DNA of 64,000 bases from contig OW388303.1 in assembly GCA_936450465.1 (NCBI GenBank), positions 7,657,021-7,721,020 of the forward strand, given 5' to 3'. Shown here one piece after another: positions 48,381-60,199 of the stretch. The stretch's first letter is position 1. The number at the start of each line of letters is the position of its first letter. Source of the DNA: Gibbula magus. Taxonomy: Eukaryota; Mollusca; Gastropoda; Trochida; Trochidae. The translations under genes and the position numbers were made by a program. A model generated the notes under the pieces. That model did no database searches and was not told the DNA's origin. It saw only the letters and a list, made by a program, of their open reading frames with translations.

Positions 48381-48423
48381 ACCTGCTTCTCCAACTGCTG
48401 ATCATTCTAGACTACTGGAAGAC

Positions 48424-51230
48424 ATGGCGTGTAAGAATACCAGCTCCTCACTGCTTGTGGTACTGGCGTGCTTGGGTAGGTACTTTCTTCTTATCTATGC
48501 GATTTCATGTAGACATTTATCATTTTATTTAAGCCCTTGATTTGTAGACCAGTAACATTACATTATACAGTCACTTTAAGCGTTAATGCCTAGCCTCGAG
48601 GTTCAAGGGCATATTACAGGATATTATATCTGACAAGAAAGGTATCACTGCTTTGTTTAAATATCGTGAAAGTATCCCAGTGCATAAAACCGCTGATTTT
48701 TCACCAGAAATCAAATATTAAGTATTGTTATCAAAATATACAAATAAACAAATAATTAAAGAGCCTATGTTGATTTATTATCCTTTATTGTATTCCACAA
48801 GAGGTTCAATTTATGTTCTTATTCTTGGTAAATCTATAACATTGTAACTGTATCTTAAAATGTTAATGCTTATCTTTCTTTTGTATTTTGTATGTAAATT
48901 GTTATGGCATTATTTTTTTGAAACGCTGTTCCTTTATCATGCAATAAAGTATTTTAACTAATGAATAATCATATTTGATTGTAAATTTATATAGATCACA
49001 ATACCGTGTCTTATGATATCAAATATATCAACACTGACTTATATAAGTGTTATACACGAGACGTGTACTTTTATCAACTCGAGTTGATATATATGATAGC
49101 AGACAATACTTTTGTTATATTCCTTTGTATCTCAAAATCATGATAGGTATCGTTTTGTTGACATTTCTGTATACTGAGGCCTCTAGAAATTTCAATGTCG
49201 AGCATGACACATGATGACATGTAAGTTAACATGAAAATAATAAAAAGCATAACCAACCGTGTTGGTTTTCTATAGAAGCTTACGGTTATTGGAAGATGGC
49301 GTCTGTATTGACGTTGAAGAACCACAGAGTCATTCAGGGTTTATAAAGTACTCTTACCAACTTAGCTACAGAAAGAAATTAACGAGATCATTTTAATACT
49401 TTCTGCACATTTAATTGAAGCTCTATGCCATTGCTGGGAACAGAACTGGAGACAGAACTGGGGACGGAACGGGGGACAGAACTGGGGACAGAACTGGGGA
49501 CAGAACGGGGGACAGAACTGGGGACAGAACTGGGGACAGAACGGGGGACAGAACTGGGGACAGAACTGGGGACAGAACGGGGGACAGAATTGGGGCGGAT
49601 ACGGAGGTGACAATTGGCAACAAAACTGGAACCAATACTGGGGTCCGAACTGGAGACAGAACTGGGGCGGATACGATGGTGATAACTGGGAAGATAACTG
49701 GAATCAATACTGGGGACAGAACTGGGGCCAGAACCGATATTCCAGATGCTATGCTATACAACGAGAGTGTATGGAAATGATGAGACCAGCCATGTACTTG
49801 AATGAATACAGATATTCCTACAACGGACAACTCACAGTTCCATGCGGGTAGGTATTCTATCTATAATGCTAATCCTGATTGATTTTATTTTTATTGTTTA
49901 TTAATGATCAAGTGAAATCAATGAACTATTGTTTTTGGTTGAATCGTATCTGTTTGAAACTGAAACATGAAGAACGCAAATGGTGGAGAGACTAAAATAA
50001 CACTTTCTGGAAGTCATATTACGTTGTATAGAAGCTGTTTACACTTGTCATATTTCATTATAACTGTTTAAGTTTGAAATCAGACAGATAAAATAGACCT
50101 TGTTTAAACTTTCACATTTATCTATTAAATTATCCATATGAGTACGATATACATGAATTATAAATTTAGAAAATGAAAACCAATTCTAACACGTTTACCA
50201 GCGAGGAGCGCAGAGCAGCCGAGATGTGTTTCGAGAGAGCAAGAGAATACGGGTGTGACTGGGACTACAACAACATGTTTGGTTACACCTTCATGACCTG
50301 GAACTTCATGTGCGACAACAGCGAGGGTAAGTTTCCTTCTTAAATTGTATTTGTTTTTTGTTCTTTTAATTCAAATTATTCGATGTTTTTGTCCTACGAA
50401 GTAAAGGAAAAAATGATGAATATCATTATCACATTTCAACTGTCATATATTTTGGTTGTATGTAATAAAATAAAACCATCTTATTGCCTCTATTGTGACT
50501 TCTTATTGGTCATGATGTATACATGATCGGCCCAGCTTCCAAATATCATTTTAAATATCAGGTTTCACCAACGGAGAATCGTGCTGGGGATCAGATGATT
50601 TCTACAATGGAATGTCTCAGTGCAACCAGGGAATGATGTGGTCCAACGACTTCGATATGTGGTCAGTTTTGATTTTTGTGCCCCATACCCTACGAATGAG
50701 CACTAAAATTTGCAATGCATGTACATGTTTTGCGAAATAATAATAATATATTTACAATGTATTCAAAATTTTACAATATGCACTTTGAACAAAGTTTTAT
50801 TACTTACTTAAAAATGCACATTCCATGAAACCATGCATATATTTTCTACAAAATTGTATGGTTTCATTTGAACTGAAGCTCAGAAATATACAAAAGATAC
50901 AAATGGGCACAATGAAATATGCATAAAATATGGTGTGAAATAGTCAATGAAAACATTGTAACTGCTCTCCAAGTGGTCTTACGTGCATCTCTTGACAATG
51001 TATATAGTTTCAGGATATAAACTTTTCACGTGTATCTAACACCACGTGGGTTTTTATTACATTAATAAAATAATCGTTAATATTGTTTCAGCTCCTACTC
51101 GCGTTGTATGCAGTCTTCAGACTTCCCGTATTCAGGAAGCTGTAGTCGTGAGAACTGGGAACTCTTTGGTCAGATGGGAGGACAAATGTGGAACAGAATG
51201 TCCTGTAACAACAACAATGGCATGTTTTAG
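48424..51230 (+). CDS. Secreted GQNW-repeat, 12-cysteine protein, paralog B
   Basis: Five coding exons: 48424-48475, 49421-49847, 50202-50326, 50562-50661 and 51092-51230. They are GT-AG with the same phases as paralog A, giving 843 nt and 280 residues. The signal peptide is MACKNTSSSLLVVLACLG. This copy has the longest repeat domain, with a higher-order 12-residue unit GQNWGQNWGQNG (36 bp) repeated about three and a half times. The Cys-rich domain has all 12 cysteines at the same positions. Differences from A include CHC for CQC at the start, GFTNGE for GFINGE, FMTWNF for FMNWNF, PYSGSC for PSSDSC, and a final Phe. Exons 3, 4 and 5 have exactly the same lengths as in A and C. Function is unknown; an extracellular structural role is an inference. 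Confidence 0.9.
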
Positions 51231-51689
51231 GACACGTGGTACCTCGGTAAGTGCATTCTTTAATGTTGTTTAAGTTCTTGGTTTAAGGGATGGGGATGGT
51301 CATGTGAAAGAGAATGTAATGTTGAAAAAATAAAATTTAATTCCAAACTTTAAAAGGTGAAATCATATAATCCCTTTTTAATATATTCGGTCTGATCATT
51401 CTTTGTTTGGCCAGTTAAGTCATACGACACTGGGATTTACTCGTATAATAATCTCAATATATGTTAAGCATAACAGGAGTAAGTTCATAACATGTATCCA
51501 CATGCATCTGATGGTAATATTTGTTAATGTAAAATCTTTTTTTATTTTGTTTCTCAGGATCAAGCTTCCTTGGCATTCATCTCATATCAGATGCACATCT
51601 CAGTCTCATCAACAAGGTGTAGAGAGCCCCTGACATAATGTTCAATGTCTGATGCCAAATTGTGACGATGTCGTCTTCAACAAAATAAA
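51231..51689 (+). terminator. Spliced 3' UTR and poly(A) signal of paralog B
   Basis: The donor ACCTCG|GTAAGT follows at 51247, the acceptor TTTCTCAG ends at 51557, and AATAAA is at 51684-51689. The stop is 16 nt before the junction, as in paralog A. Confidence 0.75.
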
Positions 51690-51761
51690 GAATGTTTAGC
51701 AATGACTCTTGTTCTATGTTTTCGAGATATATTTATTTCTAAACAAAACCCAGGATTAGCT

Positions 51762-52092
51762 GCACCAGATCTCGCAAGAATTATAACATGACGGGACACT
51801 GCAATTAACATACCTGTTTATTTATTTATTTATTCCACAACGACAGTTTTCATCGGGGACAGCCATGACTTCTTTTCTTCCGGTCCCTCACCAATTAATA
51901 GGAATCCCCGATAGGCTCAAATTGCCTTTGACATCATTTCGTTTCCAAAAATAGACAAATGCCAAGGTCATTCAATATGGACGACTACTATCAAACGATG
52001 TTTCGAAACACACTTGAGATTATCTAAAAATACCTGGTACGTCAATTGCAGTGTCACGTCATTATATAATTCTGGCGCAGTCTGATGCACCA
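51762..52092. mobile_element. MITE-like element with about 40-bp terminal inverted repeats
   Basis: The left end, with GAATTATAACATGACGGG and ACACTGCAATTAACATACC, is the imperfect complement of the right end, with GGTACGTCAATTGCAGTGT and CACGTCATTATATAATTC. The inside is non-coding. The target duplication was not resolved. Confidence 0.65.
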
Positions 52093-52636
52093 AATACTGG
52101 GTCACTGGGTCAGTGCAATTGAGAGATATATACCCATACCTTTCCGAGTGTATCGAGATACACGAGGAAAAGTTTGGGTATATTTGTTTTATAACCCAAT
52201 TACGGTAGAGTGTAAACGGATACTATTTCATAATATTTCTAAACAAATGCAGCTGTGAACAAGCTTGTGTATGAAACGCATAACCCAAATACGGCCTCAC
52301 ATGTGACAACTCCCGGGTACGCTCAGCCTGTGCTGCGTTGTATGGTTACCCATGTTCGGGGCTTGAAATCTAATTAATATGGCCCAATGACGGTATTGTC
52401 AACGCAGGCGCAAATGCATCTCGCTGAAATGTACAGCTAAGGCCATAAACTGCATGGCTTTTGTCAACATGGCCAAAGTTTAGAGAAAAAAGAAACAAGT
52501 TTCAGTATATGTAGACATTTTACACCCAAAATTAACTAACATTTTCATATAAAAAGAAATACACAAATTTGTGACATTATATCACGTTTTATAAGAAGTT
52601 TATTCATTTGTCATGAAAAAAATGTACAAAGTTTCA

Positions 52637-52706
52637 ACTGGCCTCGTGGTCTAATGGTTAGTTCGTTAGGCCAGAAAGCAACATGACACAGGTTCGATTC
52701 CAAGTT
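52637..52706 (+). repeat. tRNA-like sequence (degenerate tRNA or SINE head)
   Basis: It contains an A-box-like CGTGGTCTAATGG and a B-box GGTTCGATTCC with tRNA-like spacing. The first bases do not pair with the sequence after the T-loop, so an acceptor stem cannot form. I read it as a tRNA pseudogene or a SINE head, not a functional tRNA. Confidence 0.6.
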
Positions 52707-53149
52707 TTTCAAATGAAACATATATAAATGTATTATATGTTCATATATAATATGACATTTTATAAAGTATCATCACTTAGATTTGGAAATTTAGACAATT
52801 GACTCCATTGTATTCTCAATCGTTAAAAAGTATAGGTGTATTAGAACAGTGTAGGTATATCAGAAAAAGTGAAAGTAAATCAGAAAAAGTGATGGTGTAT
52901 CAGAAAAAGTGTAGGTGTATTGGCTAATACACCTATACTTGTAACAAAAAAAGAAACCATAGCAACGAAACCGGAAGTGGTTATAAATGAAGATTAACTA
53001 CTCTCAGACTTATGTTCCATGAATTCAATATTAAATGAAATAAATACTTATAACAGTGTCTTAGTGTGTGACGCCCATCGTCGTCGCATAAGGTCCCGAA
53101 ACGCCCTTTAAATATTCACTTACGGAGTTGCACCCGTCAAGATCGAGAC

Positions 53150-53560
53150 AGAACGATACAATAATAGCCCTTTAGAAGACAGAATCTGTTCATTCTGTGT
53201 CTAGCCAGTAGAGGGCGAAGTGCACGTGTTATTACATTGTCATATATACCAGGAACACGGGAAAAACCCTTTATAACAGATGTAATTAATTTCATGAATA
53301 ATAAAACCTATCTGATATCAGGACAGACGGTTTTATAATCTCACCGGATGTGATTTTGACTGCCATGATCTACAAACGTATTTTAGACCTTCGAAATATC
53401 AGTTATTATAATGTTTACCTTTTCCTTCACGTTTGGCTTTTACACTTTACATATCTACCGATGTCTATTTTAATATATTTTAAGTTTATAAGTTTTATTC
53501 ACTTCGTTTAAAGTGTCCTATTTTCCTAGATGTTTACTCTGTATGTAGTCTGTTATAACC
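53150..53560 (+). mobile_element. LINE ORF2 C-terminal remnant
   Basis: A plus-strand frame reads PLEDRICSFCV, a stop, then PVEGEVHVLLHCHIYQE. This is the zinc-knuckle-like CxxC...E.H.L..C..Y block of non-LTR retrotransposons, interrupted by a stop and decayed downstream. Confidence 0.7.
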
Positions 53561-53590
53561 CTTTTAAAGGGTGGCTTATTAGTGAAAGAA

Positions 53591-54030
53591 GACAGTCTGA
53601 TTAAAATCGACCCTGTTCCGAGGAATTAAATCTTCAAAATAATTCATTACGGGATACGAACTGGTTCTAGACGACCTAGATTCCTCGCCGCAAGGTCTGA
53701 GGACACCTCGTACTATTAAGGCGCGTGTTTGCTGTTTAGCGGAGACATACCCAAGTCAAATAGCTAACGAATCACATAATAGTTTTTAAACGGTCGCTGT
53801 TTTGAAAGCATTCGTAGCTGTTTGGAGTTATCTTCCCCTAGCCTCTCGTACCGAAAGCTTTTGTTGGAGGTCCTTTGATTGGTTAACTGAATTGCGTCAG
53901 AACATTGGTGGCTATGGGCTGTAATCAGACGGTTTTGCGAGGAAACATCCGAACGATATAATTCGTATCCGATAATTGTACTATTTTGCAACTTTTATTC
54001 CTCGGAAAACGATCTATTTCAATCAGACTT
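53591..54030. mobile_element. hAT-like MITE, second copy
   Basis: The ends CAGTCTGATTAAAATCGAC and the complement of TTTCAATCAGACT match the element at 6582-7032, and the interior is also related. The flanks TGAAAGAA (53583-53590) and TGAAAGAG (54031-54038) form a near-perfect 8-bp duplication. As in the first copy, two extra bases lie between the left duplicate and CAGTCTG. Confidence 0.8.
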
Positions 54031-54039
54031 TGAAAGAGG

Positions 54040-55165
54040 ATTTAAGGTTATGATATCTTTAGAATATATACTTAACCGCTTTGTCAATTTGTTTCTTTTT
54101 TTGTTATCTTGTTTATAGAGTTTATACTAAATATACTTGAATTAACCATGAATGCAGTAAAGAGGCCTTATACATAAGTTCAACATTAAATAGGTTAAAT
54201 ATCAGTGTATATAAAATAAAATAGATACATTCATGTATAAGAATTTTCTTAATGTGCGTGTTAGCGGTGTAGTTTGTTTATAAACTAATGAAATTAAATT
54301 TCCTCTTCAGAAGCGTGTCCGTTATCGATCAAGAGAAACAGCAACATCTATTTTCAAACATCAGTGGAATCGGCTTCTCCTTAGTATATCACCTCTAACT
54401 CAAGCATAGCCCAAACGCTCTGCGGCCTCTACGTAATTTCAAACCAATAAAAATGTATCTCATTTGTTGGCGAAAATCATATTCAGTACACACTACGTGT
54501 TTCAATTGTGATAAAAGATAAATAATGATATGATAATACATGAACGGACGGTCTTGTATGAAGTTCAACATTCTAGCTAATTATTATATTGCAACATACG
54601 GCATCAAGCAAAATTGGTATATTTTGGATCAAACTGTCTGCAATAGTACATTAGTCTCGACACACATGTTGGACCAGAAGATTGTAAATACGTCTTTTAT
54701 GTTCGTCTATCTATGATCTATCTCTATATGTCTCTTCGTTTGAATTTTAGATTAATAGATTAATAAAAACAATAATGGTTGGAAAAAACGTGATTTAAAA
54801 TATACTTCAAAGCTTAAATATGTCATTGCGTACTTTATTCAACTTTGAAATTTAAAAAAAAAAAATCTTTCGGAAAGATTTAATGATGAATGTAAATGAT
54901 TTGATCTCTGAGCTAAATTTCAAAACTATATTGCAAACTCATTTCAATCACCCACGTATGAACATTTATCTTATTTAAAGAAAACAATAATAGCTATTTG
55001 CACCAGTAGAAAAGACATATGTACAATTAAAAATCAATTGAATAACTGTAATCAAAGAGATTGATAATTATTTTGCAGCTTTAATTAGATAGCCAATCAA
55101 GATAAGTGGATGTTTGATATTTTAATTATGACAATTATCACAAGTTAATTGTCGACGTCAGATTC
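54040..55165. other. Upstream region of paralog C
   Basis: AT-rich, with no exon or element recognised. The proximal block AGTTAATTGTCGACGTCAG (55144) corresponds to that before paralog A. Confidence 0.45.
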
Positions 55166-55175
55166 CGTGTACGTG

Positions 55176-55183
55176 TATATAAA
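55176..55183 (+). promoter_or_regulatory. TATA box of secreted paralog C
   Basis: TATATAAA lies 46 bp before the ATG, at nearly the same distance as in paralogs A and B. Confidence 0.8.
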
Positions 55184-55228
55184 GCGTGCTTGTTGAAATA
55201 CTGAACCATCCGCGCACTGCTTGAAGAC

Positions 55229-57965
55229 ATGACGCTTAAAATATCACTGTTGATGCTACTGGCTTGTTTGGGTAAGTTGATTTATGTTATCTATCACTTT
55301 AGGTCGGATTCTTACCTGATAACATTTATTAACATGAACTGTGATCCGACATCACTCTTGTCAGACATTTCCTCTGAACCGAAATATTAATTTGATCCCA
55401 AAAGTGTTCCTATCGTCTCAGAAACTGCCTGTAATCCGACATTCATTCGAATTGATTTACAATTGTTGATAGAAATTATCAACGATATGTTGCGACACTA
55501 TGTTAACAACACTTACCGTTATGTTTGATATAATTATTTATATTCAAAAGCAATCTTTTAATTTGATGGTTTGATTCCAGCTCTATGCCAATGCTGGGAA
55601 CAGAACTGGAGACAGAACTGGAGACAGAACGGGGGACAGAACGGGGGACAGAATTGGGGACAGAACGGGGGACAGAACGGGGGACAGAATTGGGGACAGA
55701 ACTGGGGCGGATACGGAGGTGACAATTGGCAACAAAACTGGAACCAATACTGGGGGCCGAACTGGAGACAGAACTGGGGCGGATACGATGGTGATAACTG
55801 GGAAGATAACTGGAATCAATACTGGGGACAGAACTGGGGCCAGAACCGATATTCCAGATGCTATGCTATACAACGAGAGTGTATGGAGATGATGAGACCA
55901 GCCATGTACTTGAATGAATACAGATATTCGTACAACGGACAACTCACAGTTCCATGCGGGTAAGTTAACTACGTCTCCTTTCCCTTCAAGGGTATTTAGA
56001 TTGGTAAAAGTAATCACTCACAGTTCCATGCGGGTATGTATTCTATCTAGCATAATGCTAATCCTGATTGATTTGCTTTTTATTGTATACAAATGAACTG
56101 GTGAAATTGATTAACTATTTTTTTTATTTAAATATGAAGAAAGCAAATGGTAAGGACTAAAATTTCACTTTCTAGTAAATTACATTATGTCGAATCTGTT
56201 CACAATTGACATACTTCATTATTTCTTTTTAAGTTTGAAATCGGATATAGGTTTACATGCCAGACACGTTGCTTGAAATTTAACTTTTATCAACTAAATT
56301 ATCGACATGAGTACGACAGACATATGTGAATTATCAATTTATAATAAGAAAACCCATTCTAACACATTTACCAGCGAGGAGCGTAGAGCAGCCGAGATGT
56401 GTTTCGAGAGAGCAAGAGAATACGGGTGTGACTGGGACTACAACAACATGTTTGGTTACACTTTCATGAACTGGAACTTCATGTGTGACAACAGCGAGGG
56501 TACGTTTCTTTCCTTTATTTCATACGATTCCAAATTCAAATCCCTCAATGCCTCACGAGTTATAACAAAATGGAACAATGAAGAATCTCCCTGATTTACT
56601 ATACTTTCACTGACATATTTCTGGCTGCATGTAATAAAACAGAATAATCTTAATGGTCTGTTTTGTGATATATTATTGTTCATGAGCTGATATGAAAGGT
56701 AGGTCTTATAAAATCATTTCCTAAATATCTCATAACAACTAATGTCAAAATAAGATCTTAGAATACATCAAAGTGAATATCATTTTTGTTTCATTAACGA
56801 ACGAACTTTTCACGTTTTGTTGAACCATATACATTGAGATTTGAACTGTGCACTGTTAACATAATCACACACTCATGATCAAATTTCCAAACATATCTTA
56901 TTATAGCTGTTTCACTCACACAACCAGTTTTTCTGTTGACAGTTTTATAAGTTCACATGCAAGTAGGAAACCATCAGATATATCTATGTCTGAATCTTAA
57001 AATGTATTCACAGACTACATCAAGGTGAATATCATTTTTGTTTCATTAACGAAATCCACAAAGTTAAACTGATCTATTTATTAGTGAGTAAATCTTGGTT
57101 AATAAGAATATATCAATATGACATGGTGTGTATTTTCTAATCAGGTTTCATCAACGGAGAGTCTTGCTGGGGATCAGATGACTTCTACAATGGAATGTCT
57201 CAGTGCAACCAGGGAATGATGTGGTCCAACGACTTCGATATGTGGTCAGTATAATACTTGTAACATCTTCTATACTAGCATTTATACACGTAAGACTTTT
57301 GAAAAGCGTTCATGAATAGAGAATAAAAACGATCTTCCATTCAATTTCATATTTATTAAACGAGTTGAATACAATTTTGCATAACAAAGAGAAAGCGATT
57401 TCGGCGTGTCCGGTACTATGGTGACAGCTGTACTACGCTAGTCTTATATTGTTGTACACATATTACACTTCATATATTTCATGGGCGTGTAATACTCTTT
57501 TTAATGATATGAATACATGCATCTTTACCTACTATTGTCAGTGAAAAGAACATACCTTCTGTTGTTTCAAAATTAAAATTATATTGAACTAAATAAATTG
57601 TGTCAATCAGTTTATAGAATATGCTGAAATCCAACATCTAATGATAGCTCATAATATTAAATGTACTTCCCGCCGGTATCAAGTGACTTTAAAGACTAAA
57701 ATGGCAACTTCAGCATTTAGTGCAATTGTATCCCAACTTTCATTTCAGTTGATGGCTTCTTTTCAAGTGTATCTTACACTGCGATTTTCCATTTAATTAT
57801 TAAAAACCTCTTTCATATGGTTTCAGCTCCTACTCGCGCTGTATGCAGTCCTCGGACTTCCCGTCTTCAGACAGCTGTAGTCGAGAGAACTGGGAACTCT
57901 TCGGTCAGATGGGAGGACAAATGTGGAATAGAATGTCCTGTAACAACAACAATGGCATGTTTTAG
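55229..57965 (+). CDS. Secreted GQNW-repeat, 12-cysteine protein, paralog C
   Basis: Five coding exons: 55229-55271, 55581-55959, 56375-56499, 57145-57244 and 57827-57965. They are GT-AG with the same phases as A and B, giving 786 nt and 261 residues. The signal peptide MTLKISLLMLLACLG is diverged from A and B, while the mature part is close to A. The repeat domain has GQNG pairs separated by GQNW. The Cys-rich domain keeps all 12 cysteines and ends GMF. Intron 2 begins like that of A, then holds a second copy of the exon-2 end and continues like B. Intron 3 holds a block shared with 62521-62865. Function is unknown; a structural extracellular role is an inference. Confidence 0.9.
56016..56040 (+). 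pseudogene. Partial duplicate of the exon 2 end with a second 5' splice site
   Basis: ACTCACAGTTCCATGCGG|GT repeats the last 18 bases of exon 2 (55942-55959) inside intron 2 of paralog C. Using this second donor would add 74 nt and break the frame, so it is taken as a recombination scar. Confidence 0.8.
56801..57016 (+). repeat. Block in intron 3 of paralog C shared with 62521-62865
   Basis: From ACGAACTT.TCACGTTTTG to TGTATTCACAGACT it matches 62521-62865, which has about 130 extra bases inside. In the intron the block is bordered by two copies of a 37-bp sequence (56764-56800 and 57016-57052, TACATCAAAGTGAATATCAT and following). Confidence 0.75.
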
Positions 57966-60199
57966 GACACGTGGTACCTCGGTAAGTGCACATAACCAAA
58001 CTATAGTATTACCAAACAATATGATTAAGGTTAAGTTTCTCTATGGCCATTATCTAATATCAGTGGAGATGATAACCTTATCCGGTGGAACGAGACCAAT
58101 CTTGTTCTCTTTGTAGTAGTATGGCCATATTTCAGATTGATATAACTTTTGGGATTTTCTTAATTGTTACCTCTTCCCTAGACTGTAAATTCAACATTTA
58201 ATTTAACAGATGCAACCAAATGATAATTCGTGATATATTTAAAACAAGAAGACATAGTCATCAACATCCCCCGCCAGAGCCAAGAAATTGGAAAAAGGGC
58301 AATAATTCGAAATAATTGTGCATTACTCATTTTCATTCCATCAAGGTATGTTAGCCCTCAAATAACACACCAATTTTGGTTCTCCTATCTTAAACGGTTT
58401 CTGAGAAAAGCTGTCCCCTTTGGAGATACCATGAACAAAGTCCAAAAATACGGAACAAGGGCAATAACTCCAAAACAAATATTTGCACACTTCTCATTTT
58501 CGAACTCCATCAAGGTATTCATGCCTTCAAGCAACACATCAAATTTGGTAAACCTATCTTAAACGGTTTCTGAGAAAAGCTGTCCCCTTTGGAGATACTA
58601 TGAACAAAGTCCAAAAATACGGAACAAGGGCAATAACTCCGGTAAACGTAATTGCACGCTTCTCATTTTCGAACTCCATCAAGGTATTCATGCCTTCAAG
58701 CAACACATCAAATTTGGCAACCCTATCTTAAATGGTTTCTGAGAAAAGCTGTCCCCTTTGGAGATACCATGAACAAAGTCCAAAAATACGGAACAAGGGC
58801 AATAACTCCGGAAAAATAATTGCACGCTTCTCATTTTCGAACTCCATCAAGGTATTCATGCCCTCAAGCAGCTCATCAAATTTGGTAACCCTATCTTAAA
58901 CGGTTTCTGAGAAAAGCTGTCCCCTTTGGAGATACTATGAACAAAGTCCAAAAATACGGAACAAGGGCAATAACTCCGGTAAAAATAATTGCACGCTTCT
59001 CATTTTCGAACTCCATCAAGGTATTCATGCCTTCAAGCAACACATCAAATTTGGTAACCCTATCTTAAACGGTTTCTGAGAAAAGCTGTCCCCTTTGGAG
59101 ATACTATGAACAAAGTCCAAAAATACGGAACAAGGGCAATAACTCCGGTAAAAATAATTGCACGCTTCTCATTTTCGAACTCCATCAAGGTATTTATGCC
59201 TTCAAGCAACACATCAAATTTGGCAACCCTATCTTAAATGGTTTCTGAGAAAAGCTGTCCCCTTTGGAGATACCATGAACAAAGTCCAAAAATACGGAAC
59301 AAGGGCAATAACTCCGGAAAAAATAATTGCACGCTTCTCATTTTCGAACTCCATCAAGGTATTCATGCCCTCAAGCAGTTCATCAAATTTGGTAACCCTA
59401 TCTTACACGGTTTCTGAGAAAAGCTGTCCCCTTTATCTCGGACGGACGGACGGACGGACGGACGGACGGACGCACGGACGGAAACACGGACGGACGGACG
59501 GAGCCCAAACCTATATCCCCCTCCCACTTCGTGGCGGGGGATAATAAAACATAGAGGATATGTGACTTGTTTGTCTATCTTCGTTTTTAAAAAACCGACA
59601 TCAACGGATGTCCTTATGTTTCTTTACCATCACGATTTGAAATAAGCATTTTATTCGATTTTGAATCAAACGAACTGCGTTACTTAATTACTTCCAACTT
59701 ACATATATTACGTCATACCACTGTTACCATTACATCACGTCAAAGACGATGTCATTTCATTTGTAAATAGTTTGTCACTGAGTAGAAAAATAGGTTATAT
59801 TGAATGAAATAAGGCTTTTGAATTAAAAATGTGATATTCAAGATAACATAAATGTGAAACAGTCAATTAATTTATCTTAAAAGTATAATTAGAGACTCAT
59901 CATTAGCTAATAACCAATATCAACTAACTATCGTTCTAAAAAAATGCTTGCTTTCTTTCAGATACGTGATATTTCAGTTAATAGATCTGCACGAATATAC
60001 ATTGTTAATTGAAATGACTTGTAACTGTTTTCTGTTACAGGCTGATACCTCCAGGATGTGACGGCAGAAGAAGCAGATAGACCATTTAGTCTCTTGTCTC
60101 CTGTCGTCTTCTTGTCTCTGATTCACATGTGGACGGGAGGCAAGTTTCGACGGTCACTTTTGATCCGTGTCATTTGTTACCTTCAAACAATGCAATAAA
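57966..60199 (+). terminator. Spliced 3' UTR and poly(A) signal of paralog C
   Basis: The donor ACCTCG|GTAAGT is at 57982, the acceptor TTCTGTTACAG ends at 60040, and AATAAA is at 60194-60199. The 2.06-kb 3' UTR intron is enlarged by a pearl-type element compared with about 310-340 bp in A and B. Confidence 0.75.
58264..59534 (+). mobile_element. Pearl-type element 4, seven tandem 169-bp units
   Basis: It starts CATCCCCCGCCAG and ends with the hairpin TCCCCCTCC-CACTTCGT-GGCGGGGGA. The core consists of units of 168-169 bp. The marker CTGAGAAAAGCTGTCCCC recurs at 58401, 58570, 58739, 58907, 59076, 59245 and 59414, the last unit being partial. A long (GGAC)n tract occupies 59439-59499. It is inserted in the 3' UTR intron of paralog C. 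The open frames inside come from the repeat and are not genes. Confidence 0.9.

Noticed and set aside
52637..52706. Functional tRNA gene
   Set aside because: The A and B boxes are present, but no acceptor stem can be formed.
58230..59544. Protein-coding frames of 110 and 128 codons in the 3' UTR intron of paralog C
   Set aside because: They are readings of the 169-bp tandem units of a pearl-type element and end in the GGAC tract.
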